A stretch of 64,000 nt of DNA from the NCBI GenBank assembly GCA_017311185.1, contig JAESUZ010004141.1, forward strand, positions 558,001-622,000. The letters are read 5' to 3'. Of the stretch, positions 1-11,812 are shown piece after piece. The notes below the pieces were generated by a model that was not told where the DNA came from, did no database searches, and was given only the letters and a program-made list of their open reading frames with translations. Position numbers and translations under genes: made by a program. Numbering within the stretch: position 1 is the first letter of the stretch; every line of letters starts with the position of its first letter. The stretch comes from Proteles cristata cristata (lineage: Eukaryota > Chordata > Mammalia > Carnivora > Hyaenidae).

Positions 1-48
1 CTGCCCCAGTGAGTAACACTGAGTAAAGTGTTTCCCTTCATTTTAAGA

Positions 49-272
49 CAGTGGTTCTCAGTTAAGATAGTTTTACACACCACCCCCAACCAGGGGATAT
101 TTGCTAGTATCTGGAGATATTTTGGTTGTCAAAACCAGGAGTGGGTGCTGTTGGTATCTAGTGGGTAGAAGCTGGGGATACTGCTAAACATCTTCTGATA
201 CTTAGGACAGCCCCCAACAACAAATGATTATTCAGTCCAAAATGGTGATAGTACGGAGGTTGAGAAATCTTG
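49..272 (+). mobile_element. MER20-type hAT-Charlie DNA transposon
   Basis: The stretch opens with CAGTGGTTCTCA and closes with a diverged inverted copy (GAGGTTGAGAAATCTTGG). In between it follows the MER20 body I remember: a CTGGAGATATTTTGGTTGTC block, an ATCTAGTGGGTAGAAGC block and an AGGACAGCCCCC block. MER20 is a non-autonomous element of about 220 bp with no coding capacity. Many copies in placental mammals carry transcription factor sites, but nothing here shows this copy is active. Confidence 0.75.
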
Positions 273-489
273 GTTTAGGGCAGTGCCTGGTTAGTGACTC
301 AGCTGAGAACTGACCGCTAATGATGTCCTCAGCGTTGTGGGGAATGAGGCCTTTTCCCCTCAAAGGGGGCTATGGGTGATATACACAGCACCCATTACAC
401 ACTTTTATTACTTTTAAAGAAAACGAATATAGAGAGACCTTACTCTGGGTGCTAGGAGTGCTCACTGCTCCTGCGTTCATCTATTTCTA

Positions 490-660
490 GGTGTGAGTGG
501 GGGAGGGAGAGAGAAAGAGAAAGAGAGAACGAATCCCAAGCAGGCCCTGCACTGGCCGTATAGAGCTTGATGTGGGGCTCAAACCCACAAAGCCACAAGA
601 TCATGACCTGAGCTGAAACCGAGTTGGATGCTTAACTGACTGAGCCAGCCAGGTGCCCCA
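490..660 (-). mobile_element. SINEC_F-type SINE, old copy
   Basis: Reverse-complement tRNA-derived SINE. GA-rich tract (reverse of the TC tract) at the left, then CAAGATCATGACCTGAGC and the head reading GAGCCAGCCAGGTGCCCCA at the right. The A-rich tail is degraded and no target duplication is visible, so it is an older copy. Confidence 0.85.
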
Positions 661-1724
661 GAAATAATATTATAATACACATCATTTATTCCTCCTGATA
701 TGTCCAATTCAAAATCAGAACTATGGATGTAACCCTTACATTTTGAGAAGCTTGGAAACTTCTTGATCCTATTAGAGTTCTGAAAGGTATCTTGATTAAG
801 CCTTTTTTGAGTCTCATTCAGTTCACTCTTGGAGGGGGGGGGCGGTTCTAGACCTGAGAATTTTACAAGAACTTTACAAGAAAGTGTTCAAACATAATCC
901 AGAACACTAGAATTAGAGGGAACTTGAGAGATTATCTGGTGACCAAAACTCTCATTTGCAAATGAGGAAAAAGGGGTCCAGCAAAGTTGAGTGAACTTCT
1001 TCCAAATTTCTTAACTACTTGGTGCCCCGGGCAGAACTCGGACAGGGCCACCTGTCCCCTGACATTGTTTTCTGCCTCGTCTCCCTACTATCCACACTCT
1101 CATACTGCAGAACTGAGAAAATAGAGCAGAGAGGAGCGGAAAGGAGGATGGTATTCACTTGGCATTTCACGCTGCCTCAGTGGAACGAGAACTCGGAGTG
1201 CAGATCTGCAGGAAGGAAGCACTGCTTACCCATCAAAAACATCGTTCAGATGTTTTTCCGAAGCACTGTTGGGTTCTGGTGTACCTTCCACTTTCTCTCC
1301 TTCCCTTTCGCCAGTGGCCGAGCAGTGATAGACCAGCCTGGCCAAAGTTGGGCTGTCTTAGCAAAGGTAAAGAGTTCAGTTAATCAGACTGCTCGGGACC
1401 AGAATTAATGATGAAGTCTCATTAGTATCACACACAAAAATAAAGTTGGCCACACGGTAGAATGCCTCACTCCTGTTCAAATAAAGGATTTTTAAAGGGT
1501 TCTGTCAATCCCTCCTTAGGCCTACAAATCTTGTCCAGGTCTGTTGTTTGTGATTTCTTCCAGTGCTGCTTAAATGCTTCCATTGAAGTACCGGGAGAGG
1601 AGTGCCAGCTACACCCGTACACGTGTGTGTGTGTGTGCGCGCAGGAACCTATGTGTGTAAATGCATGGTTCTGGGAGAGTGGCCCCCACATACTTGAGGA
1701 AATAGGTCTCTAACGTCCTGTTTA
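661..1724. other. unassigned intergenic sequence
   Basis: I recognise no repeat or exon here. Open frames of up to 129 codons (1,019-1,408) show no domain or family resemblance. A short GT-rich patch lies near 1,623-1,642. Confidence 0.5.
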
Positions 1725-1936
1725 TTTTTATTTTTTTTAATGTTTTATTTATTTCTGAGAGAGAAAGAGAGACAGTGTGAGCAGGGGAGGGTCAGAGAGC
1801 GAGGGAGACACAGAATCTGAAGCAGGCTCCAGGCTCTGAGCTGGCTGTCAACACAGCTCGACATGGGGCTCGAACCCGAGATCATGACCTGAGCCTAAGT
1901 CGGATGCTCAACCGACTGAGGCACCCAGGCACCCCC
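1725..1936 (-). mobile_element. SINEC_F-type SINE
   Basis: Near full-length reverse copy: T-rich start (reverse of the A tail), GAGAGAGAAAGAGAGACAG tract, GAGATCATGACCTGAGCC and the terminal CACCCAGGCACCCC head. Confidence 0.92.
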
Positions 1937-2491
1937 ATCCTGTTTATTTTAAATTTTTGTTTAAATCTCACACTTTTTCATATGTAAATAAAAGCTTAAA
2001 GGGGAGAATTTGTATTCCAGGAGATGTAGTACGTTAAACAAAGACTTTGTGAAATCCTCACTCCTGCCAAGTCATGTCACATCTTCTCTCCCCATTTGAG
2101 AAACCCAGCTCGAGAAACTGATTTTTTACAATTGATTTTTCTGGTCTGGGACAGAGTTCATGCTCTTAAAAGTAGTTTAATATTTTAATTTGAATTTTAT
2201 CTATTCAATGATTATGGAGTATCTATTATATTTGCTTTTATTTTAGCAAAATCACTAGTTAAGCTGGGGTAATGAAGATTTTCACACAACTTTTATTTTC
2301 CCAACAATGAAGTAAATGTAAGTGTATTCAAACTGCATAAAATGTTACTATATTTTCATCAAAAATGAAAACTAAATGTAAAGCTTAAAAATGTAGATTT
2401 TTATATTGTCAAACAATGACTCTTCTAAAATATTCACAAAACATCTAAAATTGAAAGGGTAGATAATATAGAAATTAAAATAACAGATAAT
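1937..2491. other. unassigned AT-rich intergenic sequence
   Basis: AT-rich single-copy-looking DNA with no recognisable gene or repeat. Confidence 0.45.
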
Positions 2492-2697
2492 ACAGCTGCC
2501 TGGGTGGCTCAGTTAGTTAAGTGTCCAACTTTGGCTCAGGTCCTGATCTCGTGGTCTGTGAGTTTGAGCTCTACATGGGGCTCTGTGCTGACAGCTCAGA
2601 GCCTGGAGCCTGCTACAGATTCTGTGTCTCCCTCTCTCTCTCTGACCCTCCCTTGCTCACACTCTTTCTTTTTCAAAAATAAACAAATTTTAAGTAA
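2492..2697 (+). mobile_element. SINEC_F-type SINE
   Basis: Forward copy: GCTGCCTGGGTGGCTCAGTT head, a CTCTCTCTCTCTGACCCTCC tract and a TTCAAAAATAAACAAATTTTA tail region. A second copy follows in the same orientation about 30 bp later. Confidence 0.92.
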
Positions 2698-2724
2698 AAT
2701 GATTCCTCATTCAAAATGTATTGT

Positions 2725-2947
2725 TGTAGGGGTGCCTGGGTGGCTCAGTTGGTTAAGCATCTGACTTCTACTCAGGTCACGATCTCACGGTTCGTGAGCC
2801 TCGGGTCGGGTTCTGGGCTGACAGCTAGCTCAGAGCCTGGAGCCTGTCTTTGGATTCTGTAACTCTCTCTTTCTCTCTGACCCTCCCCTGCTCAGGCTGT
2901 CTCTCTCTCTCTCTCAAAAATAAATAAAACATTAAAAAAATTTTTTT
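2725..2947 (+). mobile_element. SINEC_F-type SINE with short target duplication
   Basis: Forward copy from GGGGTGCCTGGGTGGCTCAG to an AATAAATAAAACATTAAAAA tail. AATGTATTGT occurs just before it (2,715-2,724) and just after it (2,948-2,957), consistent with target-primed insertion. Confidence 0.92.
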
Positions 2948-3524
2948 AATGTATTGTCCTTGTAATTACCAACTCAAAGAATTGGTATCATGCGTCATAA
3001 ATGTTTTAGTTAGAACTTTGTGTACACAATTTAAGAAGAATATGAATAACATTACAAAACATTGCTCACCCACCATACCCAACAGTTGTGAAACCACCAT
3101 TAAAGAAGTAAAACAAATGGTACACTCAGCACTATTCCAGAACAATAACTGGATGTAGAAAAGTCTCTTCATTCTTAACAAAAGAAGACTTGAAGAATTG
3201 ATTAATTTGTCTTGTCTCTTAACTAAGCACTTCCAGCAAAGGTCCCTAAACAGTAATTGTTATAAAAATGAGGTTATGGGCTAATGGCCGTGCTATGTCA
3301 ATGCTGAATGCCCTCGTGAGAAGAGGCGCCTGTCTTCTTCAATAGTTCGTGAGTGAAGGCAGTCAGAAGCACCCAGTGTATGGATGCACATAGGGTACAA
3401 GAGTGCATGTGACCTGTCCCCTTCTATTCTGCTCCAGAGAGAATGCAGAGTAAAAGGATCTATGAACAAAAAGTTTACTTACAAAGTTCTTTCCCAGATC
3501 TTACCTACATATGCAGTGAACTTA
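2948..3524. other. unassigned intergenic sequence
   Basis: No repeat or exon recognised. Overlapping short open frames on both strands lack any family signal. Confidence 0.45.
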
Positions 3525-3690
3525 GTCTACAGAGCAGTTATGATTATTACTACTTTACAAATGAAGAAACTGAGGCCCAAACTAAATTGAAGTGCCTCTC
3601 CAATGACTACCTAGCTATAATTTGGTGGGGTGAGACCAGAACCCAGGCCTGCTGGCTCCCTACCCACAGAGTTTTGCTGACTCCAGTCCA
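3525..3690 (+). repeat. MIR (ancient tRNA-derived SINE)
   Basis: Matches the MIR core as remembered: a short ATTATTACTACTTTACAAATG stretch, AAACTGAGGCCCAAACT, a diverged 'cccaaggtcac' stretch, and GAACCCAGGCCTGCTGGCTC near the end. Confidence 0.7.
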
Positions 3691-4464
3691 GCTTCTTGAT
3701 ACTCAGACTTGAGTCAATATTTATGTCAGGATTTTGTGATAAAACGGTATGTGAGTTTAAGAGAACAAAAGAACCATATTGTTTTGCCGTCTTCAGTGTT
3801 TAAGGATTTGGAGGTTCAGGAGTAGAGAAAAGAGAAGTCATTTTAATAGATGTTTTCTGAACTTGACTACTGAACTTCTTGACTACTCTTAGAAACAACA
3901 TACCTGAAATGTTTCTGATCAAATAGTGATTACAGGCACAACAGTACAATTACTGTACTTAGTCTTCTGGGAAGTGGTCAGCATCTTCTTTCATCCTTTT
4001 GATTTGGATTCCCTTGGGCTACTAGATGGGATGGTTCCTGCTGTTATGTGGCAATTTGAGATGGCCAGCTAAGTAGCGTAATTGCTATTTACCATGAGGT
4101 ATGCGCTATTTGGGGGTTGGAGACTGAACCTGACAGAAAATTAAATGTGATTTCTGCCCTCAGAGGTCTTCATTTTACTCTGACGAATAGGTTTGACATG
4201 TAAACACAGGAAAGAACAAAACACCAACTTCAGGAGAAATATGGGGGAGAGATACACCCAAAAAGGCATACCTCTGAGAGAATACCTAATACATGTAAGC
4301 TGATGATGAGGTGAGGACAGTTAATAGATTCTTTGCTGTAAAGCAAAGGCTGCTGAGGCTGCCTCTCAAGCTGATCTCCCATTTCGGATATTCTTCCCCC
4401 AAAGTATTTGTACAAGTTTTTTGGCATCTGCCCAAAACCAAGTTCTTAGTGACATTCTGTCTTC

Positions 4465-4466
<2 letters not shown>
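3691..4466. other. unassigned intergenic sequence
   Basis: Nothing coding. The stretch near 4,150-4,220 is faintly like the L2 3' end, too diverged to call firmly. Confidence 0.4.
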
Positions 4467-4500
<34 letters not shown>

Positions 4501-4551
4501 TGTGTATGCGTATATATATATATATATATATACACATACACACACACTGTC
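4467..4551. repeat. compound dinucleotide microsatellite (CA)15...(TA)11...(CA)n
   Basis: (CA)15 at 4,467-4,496, then a GTGTGTATGCG bridge, (TA)11 at 4,511-4,532, and a short CA-rich tail. All parts alternate purine and pyrimidine. It is likely length-polymorphic. Confidence 0.95.
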
Positions 4552-5149
4552 AACTCTGCCCTCAAATGAAAAAAATCAGGGCACTATAAAAACTATCAAA
4601 TCTTTTACTAATTATCAAATTTAGTCTTTGGGTTTGGATGGATGGATGTTTGCTTAGGAAGACATTTACAACAAGATGTGACTGACCAGTAGAGGGGGCA
4701 TGAGCTTCACATTTGGTGTTCTTTGAAGAATTAAGAAACCAAAAAGAAGAATGAGATCATAAAGCAGGATAAATTGGGCATAGAGCAAATTTACAGCTGC
4801 TAAAAACATTTTGCAAACATTCCTTATCTTTGCACTCTTGCGTGGGCATGTGACGAGGTAACGTTACGCATGCTAGAGGAATGAACCCAGTGGTGTGTGG
4901 TGTTTCTTACTTAGCTCTTCTCCCTTCAAATTTGTTACTCAATATGTGACTTCATTTTAACACAGCTTATCCAAGAGGACACAGATGCACAAGTTCTCAA
5001 TTGTCATGGCAAAATACTTAGAAGTTGGGTGACCTCTTACCCTCGCATATCTAGAGAATTGTTATCCTCAGCAGAACAGCTGCTCTTGGGTGATATAGTA
5101 GTGAGTAAAACAGTCTTTGTGACAAAGAGCTTAACCCAGTCAGTTGTTC
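4552..5149. other. unassigned intergenic sequence
   Basis: No feature recognised beyond a few TGGA repeats near 4,638. Confidence 0.4.
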
Positions 5150-5340
5150 ACTGGGTCTAGGCCCTGGAGTCAAAGAGATGACTCTTCAAAATCTGGATTC
5201 TACCATGGGCTAGCTTGGTGGCCTTGAGCAAATTATGTTAACTCATTAAGATTTAGTTCTTTTGTAGAAAGATTATAGTAGAAACCCAAACTAGGACTGT
5301 TGTAGAGATTAATTATAACCTAATAATAAACCAAAACATT
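5150..5340 (-). repeat. MIR, reverse orientation
   Basis: Reads like a reverse MIR: CTGGAGTCAAAGAGATG, then TGGTGGCCTTGAGCAAATTA, then TTAAGATTTAGTTCTTTTGT, then TAGAGATTAATTATAACC. Confidence 0.55.
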
Positions 5341-5843
5341 GCAGAGGAGTTGATATCATAATCCTCTTTCCACTCAAGTGCACAAAACGGGATTATCTTT
5401 GATTTATGACACACTCTGATCATTGGCCTAAGCATGACCCTCTTTTGTTCTCCTTTATGTATGCTATGTACTTATTTGTGTATTTGTTCATTATTGATAA
5501 TACAAATACTTGTTAACCAGCCACCCAATACAAGAATTAGAACATTAACAATCATTTACACCCACCTCTGGGTTTCTTCTCAATCCATTCTTCCCTTGCC
5601 CTTCCTTGAATCTTGCAGTTATGATTATAATTTATTTTTGAAATTACAGCATCATACATTGGTATTTCTAAAGATTGTTCAATTTTGTTTTTAACATGAC
5701 TAAGAGTATTAAGCTATAAAATCTTTAGGAACTCCCTTTTTTAAAAAATATATTGCTTAGATTATTCATATTTTTGCTTATAGCTATTTATTTGGCCATC
5801 CAATATGCCATTATGTGAAGTTACCACAATTTATCCATTTCTT

Positions 5844-6049
5844 TTTTTAAAATTTTTTAATTTCTGAGAGAGACAGACAGCATGAGCAGGGGAGGGTCAG
5901 AGAGAGAGAGATACAGAATTCGAAGTAGACCCCAGCCTCTGAGCTAGCTGTCAGCACAGAGCCCGATGCAGGGCTCAAACCCACGAACCGTGAGATCATG
6001 ACCTGAGCCGAAGTCGGACGCTTAACCGACTGAGCCACCCAGGCGCCCC
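5844..6049 (-). mobile_element. SINEC_F-type SINE with 12-bp target duplication
   Basis: Reverse copy inserted in the old L1. TATCCATTTCTT is present at 5,832-5,843 and again at 6,050-6,061, a clean target duplication that defines both ends. Confidence 0.95.
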
Positions 6050-7489
6050 TATCCATTTCTTATCAGTAAGTGTTTGGCTTGTTTCAGGTATTTATCTTAC
6101 TAAATGTTTCTGGTGCTGTTGGGAATGTTTTTGTTAATATCTCCTATTGCACATGGAGTTTTTCTTTGGTGTATACCTGGAAGTAGAATTGCTGAGTTAT
6201 AGCATATGGAAATGTTTAATGTTTAGATAATGATAAACTTTCCAAACATGGTCATCCTCATTTACACTCCCAAGAGTTTATATAAGACACCCTGTCGATG
6301 GACATTTGCTCTGATACTTGGCACTGTCATACTTCTTAATTTTGCCCACCGAATGGGTATAAATTGGCATTTCACTGTGGTTTTAATTTCCCCAATCAAT
6401 GAAGTTGACCATCTCATGATTTTATTGGTCATATGTATCTTCACTTCTGAAATTCCTATTTGTATTCCTTACCTTTTTATTGGTTTATCATTTCCTTACT
6501 AATTTGAAGAAATCTTTGTAAATTCTTGCTATTAATCCTTTGTTGGCCAATTAAGTTATATTGCAAATACTTTCTTCCAATTGATGCCTTCCCTTTTCTT
6601 TTTGTAAGATTCTTTTGCTGTTCAGACCTTAATTTTAATATAGTCAGATTTATTGACCTTCTACAGTTAGAGGCCTATTATGCATCTTTCATAAATGCTT
6701 CCCTACCCCAAAGTCAGAAAGATATTTATCTCTATTTTCTAATAAAACTTAACTTTTAATATTCAAGTCCTTAATTTATCTGGAGTTCATTTTTCACAAA
6801 TGATATGAGGCAGGGATCGATATCAGTTTTTCCATATAGATAGTCACTTTTTATGAATCCATTTATTAGATAATTCCTCCATTCCCCCATTGATCTGCCA
6901 TGCTACATCTATCATATATCAAAGTTCCATAACTGTATGGCTCTGTTTCTGAGTTTTCCATCTGCCCAAAGGTTTATTTTTCTACTTTTAAGCAAATACC
7001 ATACTATGTTTATACTGTAGCTTCAAAATAAATCCTGTTATTCTAGTAAAGCAAATCTTTCCTCCCCACTCTTATTCTTTAGAAATGTCTGGATTTCTTG
7101 GCCCTTGAATCCTCCATACAAACTTTAGAATAAATGATAAGTTTCCATTAAAATCCTATTTGAAATTTGGGGGGATTATATTAAGCCTATAGACCAATGT
7201 GAGAATTAAAATATTTACAATCTTAAAGTATTTTCCATTGAAGAAATAAGAAATATCCTAAGATTTCTCTTCATTTATTTAGAACTTCTTTAGTAATCTC
7301 AAGTTTTACATTTTCTTCATGGAGGTCCTGCACATCTTTGTAAAAACTCTTATCTGACATTTTAAAATGGGGCATATGTGGTGTCTTTGGTTATATTTTA
7401 TGGTTATTTGGGCATACAGGAATTAACTGACTTTTAAATTCTCTTATTTCTACTTACTCTGGGAGTACTTGATATTTTTATTTTTACTT

Positions 7490-7669
7490 AAATTGTTTTC
7501 AATGTTTATTTTTTGAGAGAGAGACAGAAAGGGAGACACAGAATTGGAAGCAGGCTGCAGGCTCTGAGCTGTCAGTACGGAGCTCGATGCAGGGCTCAAA
7601 CTCAGGAATCATGAGATCATGACCTGAGCCGAAGTCTGATGCTTAACTGACTGAGCCACCCGGCACCCC
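7490..7669 (-). mobile_element. SINEC_F-type SINE
   Basis: Reverse copy with GAGAGAGAGACAGAAAGGG, GAGATCATGACCTGAGCC and a damaged head (GCCACCCGGCACCCC). It interrupts the old L1. Confidence 0.9.
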
Positions 7670-8238
7670 ATTTTCTCTGAAACAATCATGCCATTAGCAA
7701 ATAATGTCAGTTCTATTTTCTCCTTCCTAGTGCTTACGCCTCTACCTTCTTTTTCTCACCTTATTGCACCAGTTAAAACTGCCGATACAAGAATCAAACA
7801 GCAGTGTTGATAGACAGCACCCTTGTCTCATTCCTGATTTTAAATTGAATGCTACTGCTGTTCGCTATGAAGTATAATGTGTGCCATAATATAATTATCT
7901 CTCATCAGATCAAGCAAATTCCTGGTTTGCTAAGAATTTTTGTCTTGAATTTATGCTCATTTTCTATGAAATATTTCTCCATATCTTTTAAGATATTGTG
8001 TTCTTTTTATCCTTGAAGCTGTTAATGTTCTAAGTTACACTTACAGATTTTGTATAAATTTATTTGCATACTTCAGAAAACCCTACATGGCCTATCTTAT
8101 TCTGTGTACTCTGTGGGACTTAGTTTGCAAATATTTTATTTAGGGTTTCTACACTTAACGTTCCCAAGGAAATAATCTGTAACTTTCTTTTTTCATATTA
8201 TCCTTGTCTTGCTTGGGGAGCAAGATTACATAGCCTTA

Positions 8239-8449
8239 GGGGCACATGGGTGGCTCAGTCGTTTAAGCGTCTGACTTCGGCTCAGGTCATGATCTCACAG
8301 TTTGTGGGTTGGAGCCCCGTGTCGGGCTCTGTGCTGAGAGCTCAGAGCCTGGAGCCTCCTTCCAGATTCTGTATCTCCCTCTCTCTGACCCTCCCCTGCT
8401 CATGCTGTCTCTCTCTCTCTGAAATAAATAAATAAAAAACATTTAAAAA
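8239..8449 (+). mobile_element. SINEC_F-type SINE
   Basis: Forward copy from GGGGCACATGGGTGGCTCAG to an AAATAAATAAATAAAAAAC tail, within the old L1. Confidence 0.93.
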
Positions 8450-8627
8450 CTTATTTTAAAAGATTATATGGCCTTATAAATGAAATTGGGAATATTCCCT
8501 CTTTTTCCATCCTGGCACACTTTGTAATAAGATTAGTATGGTATGTCTCATAAAAGTTTAGTAGAACTTGTCTATAAAACCACCAGTCTCAATGTTTTGT
8601 GATATGATTTTTAAATTGTGTGGGACG

Positions 8628-8796
8628 CTCAGGTCATGATCTCGTGGTTTGGGAGTTCAGAATCCGTGTCGGGCTCTGTGCTGACAGCTGAGAGCCTGGA
8701 GCCTGCTTCAGATCCTGTGTCTCCCTCTCTTTCCTTCCCCTGCTCACACTTTGTGTGTGTGTGTCTCTCTCAAAACTAAACATTAAAAAAATATAT
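8628..8796 (+). mobile_element. SINEC_F-type SINE, 5'-truncated
   Basis: Begins inside the element at GCTCAGGTCATGATCTCGTG, so the first tRNA-like 40 bases (A box) are missing. It ends in AAACATTAAAAAAATATATA. Confidence 0.85.
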
Positions 8797-9008
8797 ATAT
8801 GTAAATATAGATGGCTTTAATTTCTTAAGCACTATTAAGGATTTAATTCAATTGGTAGATTACATTTTTGTAAATATTTGTCCATATATCTATTTCAAAT
8901 GTGTAGTGTGGAGATGCTATGAACCACATAATGGACATCTTTGCCCTTGATTTCATTTATGCTTCAGACTAAAGTTTTAAAGTTGTGATTAGAAGATGAC
9001 AAGAGAGG

Positions 9009-9205
9009 AACACCTTGGTGACTCAGTTGGTTAAGCATCTGGCTCTTGATTTCAGCTCCGGTCATCCCATGGTGTGTGGGATCAAGCCTCTAGTTGGGGT
9101 CTGCACTGACATCAGGGAGTCCTGCTTGGGATTCTTTCTCTCCCTCTCTCTCCCCTCCACTGCTCACACTCTCTCCTACAAAATAAATAAATAAAACAAA
9201 CAAAG
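9009..9205 (+). mobile_element. SINEC_F-type SINE, diverged
   Basis: Forward copy with CACCTTGGTGACTCAGTTGG head and AAATAAATAAATAAAACAAA tail. The CTCTTGATTTCAGCTCCGGT variant in the middle marks an older subfamily than its neighbours. Confidence 0.88.
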
Positions 9206-9600
9206 ATGGCAAAAAAATACTAGTTTTTAATAATTGCTTTTCTTTTTCTTGAGCACTCTTGCTACAGGCTTATCTATTAGTTTTTTTCAAATAATCAAGT
9301 TTTGGTTCTGTTGAACTCTGGTATTGTATTGTATTTTTCTTTTCTAGTTCATTAATCTTGGCTATTCCTCTCATCTACTTTCTTTAAATTTATTGTTTTA
9401 CTCATTTTATCTTAAAAATGTTTAAAGATACCACATGTTGATATTGTGTAGAACTTAAGTCTAGGCTATTGTAGACAAACTTTCTTGTTATCTTTTCCTC
9501 AGTCATTGCTAATTTTTGAAAGATGACACCAAATTTTATTTGGGTATTTGATTATCTTTACTTCATGCATCTCTATCAGCATCTCTTAAATTTGCTTCCT

Positions 9601-9822
9601 GAGGCACCTGGGTGGCTCGGTCGGTTAAGGGTCCAACTTCAGCTCAGGTCATGATCTCACGGTGTATAAGTTTGAGCCCTGCATTGGGCTCTGTGCTGAT
9701 GGCTTGGAGCCTGGATCCTGCTTTTGACTTTGTGTTTCCTTCTCTCTCTGCCCCTCCCCCACTCAATCTCCTCTCTGTCTTTCTCTTTCCCCCAAAAATA
9801 AACACTAAAAATTTTTAAACAA
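9601..9822 (+). mobile_element. SINEC_F-type SINE
   Basis: Forward copy from GAGGCACCTGGGTGGCTCGG to AAAAATAAACACTAAAAATT, inserted in the old L1. Confidence 0.93.
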
Positions 9823-10313
9823 ATTGCTTCCTTATTCCAATAGTATTTTCAGTATGGGTCTTTGTATGACAACCCTATTGAGGCTTTATACACCTGAAAA
9901 TATTTTTATTATACACAAACATTTAAGTGACAATTTGGCTGGGTATAAATTTAGGCTTAAAACTCTTTAGTCTTTTCAATACTCTAAAAATATTACCATT
10001 GTCTTCTTGTTGCTCTCATAAAGTCTGAGATCCTGATGATTCTTCTTCCATTATAGTTGATCCACTCTCTCTGTCCTCCAGAAATGTTTAGAATTTTATC
10101 TTTGCCTGTAAAATCTTTTATTATAGTAATACCAGGGATAGTGTCTCCTTATCACTTTTGTTTGGCACTGCATAAATAGAAAGTCTTGCAACTTTAATTC
10201 TGGGAAATTTGTTTTCTTCAAATATTTTCTACTTTTTTCTCCTTGAAAGAAGACTTCAACTACCTCCATTTTGACCTCAAACCTTCCAATTCATTAAGTT
10301 CTTCTTTCCACCT

Positions 10314-10704
10314 TGTCTCTTAACCCAGGAAAAAGACCCTGCAGATAGGACATCTCCTGATGGGAACCCTCAAGCAATAAGGACCACCCAGAGCCACCAA
10401 GCCTCCCCCCACCCACCCCCCGCTTGCCATGATTGATCCCAAGACAATCAATGAACCACCTGACTTTTGCTGCCCACCTGCATATACTCACCAACTTTTG
10501 TTTTCCTGATGTAAACCTTTAAGTGTCTTCAGGACTTTGGAGATTGTCTTTGAGACTAGTCCACGGTCTTCCTGTCATTCGTTTCACTGCAATAAAGTTC
10601 TTCCTTGTTTCACCACCTTTGGAGTTTGTCTGTGGAGAATGGCCAAACTTGATCTGCTTGGTATCCTCAGAGTCAGGTGTTCTTATATCCCTGCACCCGC
10701 TACA
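10314..10704 (+). mobile_element. solo LTR of an endogenous retrovirus, with 4-bp target duplication
   Basis: A 391-bp non-L1 segment interrupts the old L1. It begins TGTCTCTT and ends CGCTACA, the TG...CA ends expected of an LTR. ACCT flanks it on both sides (10,310-10,313 and 10,705-10,708), and a 4-bp duplication fits a gammaretrovirus-like (class I) element. An AATAAA at 10,591-10,596 gives the + orientation. There is no internal region on either side, so it is a recombined solo LTR. I do not recognise the named family. Confidence 0.7.
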
Positions 10705-10760
10705 ACCTTTTGACACTTCTCTTATTTGTAAGTTTGAAGTTTGCATTGTAACTCACTCTC

Positions 10761-10777
10761 TTTTTTTAATTTATTCC

Positions 10778-10808
<31 letters not shown>

Positions 10809-10986
10809 CCGAGCAAGTGAGCAGGGAACAGTCAGAGAGAGAGGGAGACACAGAATCCAAAACAGGCTCCAGGCTCTGAGCTGGCAGTCAGCACAGAGCC
10901 CAACTCGGGGCTCAAACCCATGAACTGTGAGATCATGACCTGAGCCAAACCTGGATGTTTAACCAACGGAGCCACCCAGGCACCCC
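10761..10986 (-). mobile_element. SINEC_F-type SINE with expanded GA tract
   Basis: Reverse copy. Its TC tract has expanded into a pure (GA)n run of about 26 bases at 10,780-10,805. Head GAGCCACCCAGGCACCCC at the right. Confidence 0.93.
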
Positions 10987-11582
10987 AATCTTCTGTATCT
11001 CTTAAATTTTGTTGTATATATTCTTCTCTGCTTCCTTCTCGAAGAGCTGCTTAATCTGATTTTCCAGCTCACTAATTTGTTTTCAGCCATGTGTATTCTA
11101 TCTCAAAGGTTATGTTATTTCTCCTATCTTTTTCATGCCTGGTATTTCCTCTTGACTTCAAGGATTTTCTTACTGATTATTGTGTTTGTTTTATATTTGT
11201 TAGGCATTGGATTTAACATATTTACTTCTGGTGGCATCTGTAATGCAGGCTGTTGTTTTCTTTTGAAGTACTTGTGCTTCTAATGTCTCATTACTTTGGC
11301 CTGTGAGCATATATTTCTCTGATGGTATCAGCTATTCTTTCTGAGCACTTGGTGTGGGAAAAGACCAAAGGGCAAATCCCAGTCTGTGTCAACATCCAGT
11401 GAGATCAAGAAGAGGGGAAGGGATAACCCCAAGGGAGAGAGCTCCAAACACCAGAGTACCATCATTAATTGCTCCATCTGGGTATCATGCCATCAAGCAA
11501 CTCTTCAGGTCTGGGTTATACTTTTAGGCCCACTCTACCCTCCAACCCTCAAGGAGAAGCAGCCTTAGGAGGAAATACTCTT

Positions 11583-11800
11583 AGGGGTGTCTGGGTGACT
11601 CCGCTGGTTAAACATCTGACTCTTGATTTTGGCTCAGGTCATGATCTCACAGTTTGTGAGTTCGAGCCCTGCATCGGGCTCTATGGTGACAGCTCAGAGC
11701 CTGGAGCCTGCTTCGGATTCTGGGTCTCCCTCTCCGTCTCTACCTCTCTTTCTTGCTTGCTTGCTTGTCTCTTTCTCTCAAAAATAAACATTAAAAGAAA
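11583..11800 (+). mobile_element. SINEC_F-type SINE
   Basis: Forward copy with GGGGTGTCTGGGTGACTCCG head and a CTTGCTTGCTTGCTTG tetranucleotide patch before the AAAAATAAACATTAAAAG tail. Confidence 0.92.
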
Positions 11801-11812
11801 AAGATACCCTTA

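Larger units (their letters stand above)
5420..11580 (-). mobile_element. old L1 (L1M-type), minus orientation, heavily interrupted
   Basis: A long AT-rich series of segments follows the reverse complement of mammalian L1. 3'-UTR-like sequence lies near 5,430-6,500 (for example ATCCATTTCTTATCAG, then GGAAGTAGAATTGCTGAGTTA). ORF2-like sequence then extends to about 10,300 and resumes at 10,987-11,400. The frames are broken throughout, so it is a fossil with no working protein. It is split by seven SINEs and one solo LTR. It may be two or more L1 fragments; the boundaries and subfamily are approximate. Confidence 0.6.

Noticed and set aside
1019..1408. 129-codon open frame near the left edge
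   Set aside because: No family resemblance; its first residue does not come from an ATG and no splice sites or promoter are evident.
2492..2947. Regularly spaced similar sequences as a CRISPR-like array
   Set aside because: The repeated units are SINEs of about 210 bp in both orientations with A-rich tails and target duplications. The genome is mammalian.
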